DNA from: Gammaproteobacteria bacterium
GTDB taxonomy: Bacteria; Pseudomonadota; Gammaproteobacteria; Eutrophobiales; Eutrophobiaceae
Length of the DNA: 38,176 nt
Assembly (NCBI GenBank): GCA_021773235.1
Contig: JAJFKL010000033.1
Span: forward strand, 1 to 38,176
Direction of reading: 5' to 3'
Below are positions 34,145-38,176 of the stretch, in pieces; the stretch's first letter is position 1; each line of letters starts with the position of its first letter. The translations under genes and the position numbers were made by a program. The notes beneath the pieces were generated by a model. The model saw only the letters and a program-made list of their open reading frames with translations. It searched no databases and had not been told where the DNA came from.

Positions 34145-34226
34145 TCGGAATAGAATATCAGCTATAAGAACTATACAAACAATTGTTTATACACGCTTGA
34201 TTTCATGTAACGCTTAACTAATGGTA

Positions 34227-34301
34227 ATTGTCGACAATATAGGGTTGAGTTACACGTATATGAGGTTTAAACTGTTGCATATTGCTACAATTGTCAACAA
34301 T
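34227..34301 (+). promoter_or_regulatory. Operator pair and promoter for the MDR oxidoreductase
   Basis: The perfect palindrome ATTGTCGACAAT is at 34227-34238 and the related ATTGTCAACAAT at 34290-34301, 63 bp apart start to start. Between them lies TTGAGT (34245-34250), a 17-bp spacer and TAAACT (34268-34273), a plausible promoter. TTGTC(N)ACAA-type sites are typical of GntR/FadR-group regulators. The layout, one site just upstream of -35 and one after the start point, fits looping repression. The same pair recurs before the carboxylase operon. Confidence 0.7.
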
Positions 34302-34333
34302 AATAATACTGCAAAATCAAGGGTAATCATTGT

Positions 34334-35347
34334 ATGTCTGAAGTGAACCACGTCTGGCGATTACGTAAACGTCCTATTGGCGATATACGTGATGGTGATT
34401 TAAGTTTTGAAGAAGAACCTATTCCTGAACCTGCAGACGGAGAATGTCTATTCCGTCTTAACTATCTATCTCTAGATGCCACTAATCGGATGTGGATGAG
34501 TGATGTAGAACAATACATGCCTCCAGTTGCGATTGATGACCCAATGCGTGGTGTCGTTTGTGGAACTGTTATTAAAAGTAAAAACAATGCCTTTAAAGAA
34601 GGCGATATTGTCAGCGGGCTTGGTGCTTGGGCAGACTATCAAATTGGTAGTGCTGAGACTGTGAGCGTTTTGGGCGATACTGGCCCTGTACCAGTTATTG
34701 ATGCTTTTGGTACTTTCGCTATCGCTGCACCGACGGCTTATTTCGGCTTGCTAGAGATTACAGAACCCAAAGCAGGAGAGACCGTTGTTATTTCAACGGC
34801 CGCTGGCTCGGTAGGATCGATCGTCGGACAAATTGCCAAAATCAAGGGCTGCCATGTCGTAGGGATTACCGGTACAGATGAAAAATGTAAATGGATAACG
34901 GAAGAGTTAGGCTTTGATGAGGCCATCAACTACAAAACAGAAAATTTGTCAGAGGCACTAAAACGAACCTGTCCTAATGGCATAGATGTCTATTTTGAAA
35001 ATGTAGGCGGTGAGATCTTTGATACTTGTCTCGCCCATATGAACATGTACGGCCGCATCTCAGTGTGTGGGCTAATAGCACATTACAATTCCAGCGAAGA
35101 AGTCCAGGGACCAAAGAATTATCCAATGATTCTGATGAATCGGCTTAAGGTTCAAGGTTTTATCATACTGGATTATATGGATCGCTATCCGGAGGCAATA
35201 ACAGCAATAACGCAATGGATGAGTGAAGGCAAAATCAAGGTACAGCAAGATGTTGTCGAGGGACTAGAAAATGCAGTTGATACGGTTAAAAAACTCTATA
35301 CCGGGGCTAATACCGGTAAGTTAATGGTTCGTGTAAAAGACGTGTAA
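34334..35347 (+). CDS. MDR-family NADP-dependent oxidoreductase (CurA/PTGR-like)
   Basis: 337 residues, the normal length. It belongs to the zinc-free medium-chain reductases: N-terminal LNYLSLDATNRMWM (about 43-55), a Rossmann glycine motif AAGSVGS at 156-162, and YFENVGGEIFDTCL near 225. Relatives reduce alpha,beta-unsaturated ketones using NADPH. AAGGG lies ten bases before the ATG. The promoter region matches that of the next operon, so this enzyme probably serves the same pathway, perhaps reducing or recycling a ketone handled by the carboxylase. Its actual substrate is not visible. Confidence 0.85.
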   Translation: MSEVNHVWRLRKRPIGDIRDGDLSFEEEPIPEPADGECLFRLNYLSLDATNRMWMSDVEQYMPPVAIDDPMRGVVCGTVIKSKNNAFKEGDIVSGLGAWADYQIGSAETVSVLGDTGPVPVIDAFGTFAIAAPTAYFGLLEITEPKAGETVVISTAAGSVGSIVGQIAKIKGCHVVGITGTDEKCKWITEELGFDEAINYKTENLSEALKRTCPNGIDVYFENVGGEIFDTCLAHMNMYGRISVCGLIAHYNSSEEVQGPKNYPMILMNRLKVQGFIILDYMDRYPEAITAITQWMSEGKIKVQQDVVEGLENAVDTVKKLYTGANTGKLMVRVKDV

Positions 35348-35674
35348 AACGCAATTTATATTTGAAAGAAACAATACGTAGTGTGAATTTAGAACGGATT
35401 TATCACATACGTTCGATAATAGAACCCTTTCAAAAAGACGGATAATTTCGAAGAAATCGAAAGTGTCAATTAAAACAAATAGATAGAGTTATAATGATGA
35501 CAATCAAAATCTTGGCACAGTGAATGCATTTTATGTAAGCCGAGATAAATATTGTCGACAATAATTGATAAAGAGACCAAAAAAAGCGGCAATAAACTCA
35601 AGAATAAAGAATAATTGTCAACAATCTTAAAGAATTAATATAATTTCAATAATGCAAAACCAAGGAAAATTATT
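35348..35674. other. Regulatory spacer before the carboxylase operon
   Basis: 327 bp without a gene. The right half holds the operator pair described separately. The left half has a short TTTCGA/TCGAAA dyad near 35447-35463 and no strong terminator. No small RNA or riboswitch structure is recognised. Confidence 0.5.
35551..35625 (+). promoter_or_regulatory. Operator pair for the carboxylase operon
   Basis: The palindrome ATTGTCGACAAT at 35551-35562 (14-bp palindrome with its flanks) and ATTGTCAACAAT at 35614-35625 are again 63 bp apart. TAAACT lies between them at 35593-35598, within one base of its place in the other promoter. No good -35 box matches it. A shared element TGCAAAAYCAAGG, which includes the ribosome site, follows in both cases (34310-34322 and 35653-35665). 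One regulator very likely controls both transcripts. Confidence 0.7.
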
Positions 35675-37612
35675 ATGGGAATGCTAGTTAATATCGACAA
35701 CGGCGGAACGTTGACAGATATATGTGTACTGAAAGATAAGAACGTTTATAAGACCAAAACGCTAACAACGCCGTATGACTTAAGTAAGTGTTTTTTTGAT
35801 GGTCTAAAATCAATCTCAAGCGTGATTTACGGCGAAGAAGATGTCGCAAAACTTCTGATGGAAGTTGAGCATATTCGTTATTCAACCACTCAGGGTACGA
35901 ACGCGATTGTAGAGCGTAAGGGCCCAAAACTGGGGTTGATTGTAAATAAAGGTAATGCCGATTTAGCTAAGCGTATGCGCGAGCAAGATGAAGACTTGTT
36001 CGACTTTTTGATTGGAGATCGTATTGTTGAGGTTGATCTTGCTGATTTAGGTGATGAGGCAAAGGCAGCAGATACTGCTACGGTGATTACTAGACTCACC
36101 GGAATGGGTGCCAATAGGCTCGTTGTTTGCTTTGATGCTGATAATGCGGCTATCTCTGAGGCTCAATTCAAAAGGATAGCATTCGATATTTATCCGCGTC
36201 ACTTATTAGGTGCTGTACCGATACTTTTCGCCAGCGAGATAGTTGATGATGTATCAGCAGATCGACGCGGTTGGACGGCATTGACGAATTCATTCTTGCA
36301 TCCTGCGATGGAAAGCTTCCTGTACAACGCAGAAAATAGACTACGCGAATATCGTACCAAGAACCCGCTGCTTATTTTCCGTAACGATGGTAACGCCTCA
36401 CGAGTTGCTAAGACAATCGCGCTAAAGACCTATAGTTCTGGTCCGCGCGGTGGCATGGAAGGCGTCAAAACATTCAGCAAACAATACAATCTCTCAGATG
36501 TAATGACCATGGATGTTGGTGGTACGACAACGGATATTGGCCATCTGGTTGATCTGAAATTAAACGAAGAACGACGCGGCAAAGTTGAGGGTGTACCTAT
36601 CTCTTTTGGATTGTGTGAAATACACAGTGAAGGTGTTGGCGGCAGTTCAATATTGTCTGTCGCGGATGGTGCAATTCAAGTTGGTCCTGAGAGTGTCGGT
36701 GCCGTTCCTGGGCCTGCCTGCTTTGGTCGCGGTGGTAAGAGCTCAACATCAACTGATGTAAATCTACTCTTGGGTTTGCTCGATCCATCAACCTATTTCG
36801 GTGGTGGCTTAAAGCTTGATAGTGATCGTGCGCGTGCAGCTATCGATGAAAATGTAGCATCACCTTTAGGTGTTTCTGTTGATGAGGCACTGCATAAGCT
36901 TAGTGATGCTTATGAGCAAAAGATTGCTGATGGAATGAAAGACTTTGGTGATGTTGCGAAAGATACCGTGCTACTCGCTTTCGGTGGCGCTGGCCCGATG
37001 AACGCATGTGGTATCGCTGAATTAGCCGGTATCAATACAGTTTATGTGCCAAAGACGGCAGCTGTTTTTAGTGCCTTTGGTATCGGTTCTTGCGATATTG
37101 GCCAGAGCTATGCTGTTGTGTTGTCTGCGAACAAACAAGAATTGCTCTTAGAGGCTTATGCCGGACTTATTGAACGTGCTGAACGCGATATGTTTGCAGA
37201 AGGTTATGCCAAAGGTGACTTTGATATCAGTGCACAATTGGTCAGTGAATCAGGTTCTAAAGAGTCTACTCATCAATTAAACGGAAAAATTTCACTACCT
37301 AAAGAATTAGAAAAGGCAGACTCAGTCACGCTCGAAGTGATCGCTAGTAAACGTTTGAAGACTGAGGATGATAAAAAAGTCAAAACCAAAAAAGGTAAGA
37401 TGGCAACTTCTTCAGGTGACCGTACTATCGTTGGCAATGATCTTAAGAGTCAAGACGTACCGGTCTATAACATTAATGACATGGTTTCTGGAGAACATGC
37501 TTCAGGTCCAGCAGTGATTGAAGAGGATTACTTCACCTGTCTTGTACGTGAAGGTTGGGAATTTGTTGTTACAGAGGCAGGTGATATCTGTCTGACTAAG
37601 GGGGCTAAATAA
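35675..37612 (+). CDS. Hydantoinase/oxoprolinase-family ATPase subunit (ApcA-like)
   Basis: 645 residues. The N-terminal Hydant_A_N domain opens MLVNIDNGGTLTDICV, the first phosphate-binding loop. A second ASKHA-type loop, MTMDVGGTTTDIGHL, is at about 275-289, and FGGAGPMNACGIAELA follows near 435. Together with a gamma-like zinc protein and a second hydantoinase-type gene directly behind, this matches apcA-apcB-apcC of acetophenone carboxylase, an ATP-dependent ketone carboxylase. Acetone carboxylase and hydantoinases are related alternatives. The N-terminal loop has DNGG instead of the common DVGG or DIGG. AAGGA precedes the ATG and the gene overlaps the next by 1 bp (TAATG). Confidence 0.75.
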   Translation: MGMLVNIDNGGTLTDICVLKDKNVYKTKTLTTPYDLSKCFFDGLKSISSVIYGEEDVAKLLMEVEHIRYSTTQGTNAIVERKGPKLGLIVNKGNADLAKRMREQDEDLFDFLIGDRIVEVDLADLGDEAKAADTATVITRLTGMGANRLVVCFDADNAAISEAQFKRIAFDIYPRHLLGAVPILFASEIVDDVSADRRGWTALTNSFLHPAMESFLYNAENRLREYRTKNPLLIFRNDGNASRVAKTIALKTYSSGPRGGMEGVKTFSKQYNLSDVMTMDVGGTTTDIGHLVDLKLNEERRGKVEGVPISFGLCEIHSEGVGGSSILSVADGAIQVGPESVGAVPGPACFGRGGKSSTSTDVNLLLGLLDPSTYFGGGLKLDSDRARAAIDENVASPLGVSVDEALHKLSDAYEQKIADGMKDFGDVAKDTVLLAFGGAGPMNACGIAELAGINTVYVPKTAAVFSAFGIGSCDIGQSYAVVLSANKQELLLEAYAGLIERAERDMFAEGYAKGDFDISAQLVSESGSKESTHQLNGKISLPKELEKADSVTLEVIASKRLKTEDDKKVKTKKGKMATSSGDRTIVGNDLKSQDVPVYNINDMVSGEHASGPAVIEEDYFTCLVREGWEFVVTEAGDICLTKGAK

Positions 37613-38019
37613 TGAAAGTTTTAATGACCGAGTATCTTCGTATCGATTTGGATACAGAAAACTGGGAATGCCGTGTTTGTAACCATATCATTGGTTCAGC
37701 ACGCGGTAATTATAAAGAAGGTTTGCTGGTTTATAACCGCGACCCAGCAGATATTCATCCACACATTATCGATCCAGAGAAATATAAATTTACCTTCTGC
37801 CCTGATAAAGATTGGGTCAATATTCTTGAATTTTATTGCCCAAGTTGTGGCACGCAGGTCGAAGTTGAAAACACGATGCCGAATCATGAACCGCTCTATG
37901 ATATGGAAGTTGATGTTGATGCACTTAAAGAACAGTGGAGTCATCGTGAAGAAATTACAGAAGCGACGAAAGGGCCTGATGTTTTAGGTGAGGTCGAGCG
38001 AACTAGACATCGCCACTAG
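37612..38019 (+). CDS. Acetone/acetophenone carboxylase gamma-like zinc protein (ApcB-like)
   Basis: 135 residues. C20-RV-C23 and C76-PS-C79 form a four-cysteine zinc site, and MTEYLRIDLDTENWECRVC is typical of the small gamma subunit of acetone carboxylase and of ApcB. The C-terminus is acidic and helical. It overlaps the ApcA-like gene by 1 bp, so the two are made together, and the next hydantoinase gene starts 59 bp later. Known role: a small structural or metal-binding subunit of the carboxylase. The substrate of this enzyme remains unknown. Confidence 0.78.
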   Translation: MKVLMTEYLRIDLDTENWECRVCNHIIGSARGNYKEGLLVYNRDPADIHPHIIDPEKYKFTFCPDKDWVNILEFYCPSCGTQVEVENTMPNHEPLYDMEVDVDALKEQWSHREEITEATKGPDVLGEVERTRHRH

Positions 38020-38078
38020 TTTAAAAAATTACTATAAACAATAAATCAAACTACTACATAGTTATAGGAAAGTAGATT

Positions 38079-38176
38079 ATGAAACGAATATCAGTAGATA
38101 TCGGCGGCACTTTTACCGATTGCTTTTTGGTTTGGGATAATAAGTACATCGAGACCAAAGCATTAACGACGCACCA
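38079..38176 (+). CDS. Second hydantoinase/oxoprolinase-family subunit, start only (ApcC-like)
   Basis: The window ends 98 bp into this gene. The visible residues, MKRISVDIGGTFTDCFLVW, carry the phosphate-binding DIGGTFTD loop of the Hydant_A_N domain, and KALTTH follows as in relatives. AGGAA lies ten bases before the ATG. In the apc layout this would be ApcC, followed by ApcD and perhaps ApcE. Those genes are outside the window. Confidence 0.75.
   Translation, partial: MKRISVDIGGTFTDCFLVWDNKYIETKALTTH

Noticed and set aside
34177-34188. AAACAATTGTTT palindrome as a third GntR-type site
   Set aside because: It lacks the TTGTC-ACAA core of the other sites and may be chance in AT-rich DNA.

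Overview
The window looks like an AT-rich chromosomal stretch of a gammaproteobacterium, probably environmental or marine. The basis is the monomeric NADP-dependent isocitrate dehydrogenase, the nu-class-like glutathione transferases and the acetophenone-carboxylase-like genes. I cannot name the species from sequence alone. It falls into two parts that meet at about 28,435, where the 3' half of a tRNA-Thr(CGT) gene lies with no 5' half. That is the usual scar of a tRNA-targeted integrative element, so everything to the left reads as the right-hand part of a genomic island of at least 28 kb whose other end lies outside the window.

Island part. (1) 1-1701: a leftward pair, an HNH-type nuclease and an ankyrin/AAA ATPase cut by the window edge. 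They are driven by a near-consensus promoter whose -35 box lies inside a perfect dyad, and are divergent from a small XRE regulator. (2) 1744-9753: a type I restriction-modification operon in the order hsdR-hsdS-rloC-like-hsdM. The RloC-like ATPase has a CxxC zinc hook and an R-x3-E...H pattern compatible with an anticodon nuclease. (3) 9757-14335: five same-strand genes with nuclease-like or unknown products. They are a NucS-like/EVE-like fusion, a GIY-YIG-like protein, a DUF6884/YaaA-like protein, a PD-(D/E)XK-like protein and a beta-CASP metallo-beta-lactamase nuclease. This is the best place to look for an undescribed defence system. (4) 14658-22281: a BrxR/CapW-like WYL repressor divergent from a complete Wadjet (jetABCD) SMC-type anti-plasmid system. 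(5) 22334-23772: a tyrosine recombinase and a small unknown gene, followed by a dyad-rich non-coding region. (6) 24309-28177: two exported proteins, a small coiled-coil protein and a 1057-residue protein with an M23 peptidase domain and a large unexplained cysteine-containing C-terminal part.

Core part, right of the tRNA remnant: a lysine-rich histone-H1-like protein, an EF-hand protein, two glutathione transferases divergent from a TetR regulator, isocitrate dehydrogenase, a DUF3237 protein, an MDR-family oxidoreductase, and the start of a carboxylase operon resembling apcABC of acetophenone carboxylase. The oxidoreductase and carboxylase genes are each preceded by the same pair of operators, ATTGTCGACAAT and ATTGTCAACAAT, whose start-to-start distance is exactly 63 bp both times. 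This suggests one GntR-type regulator controls both through DNA looping.
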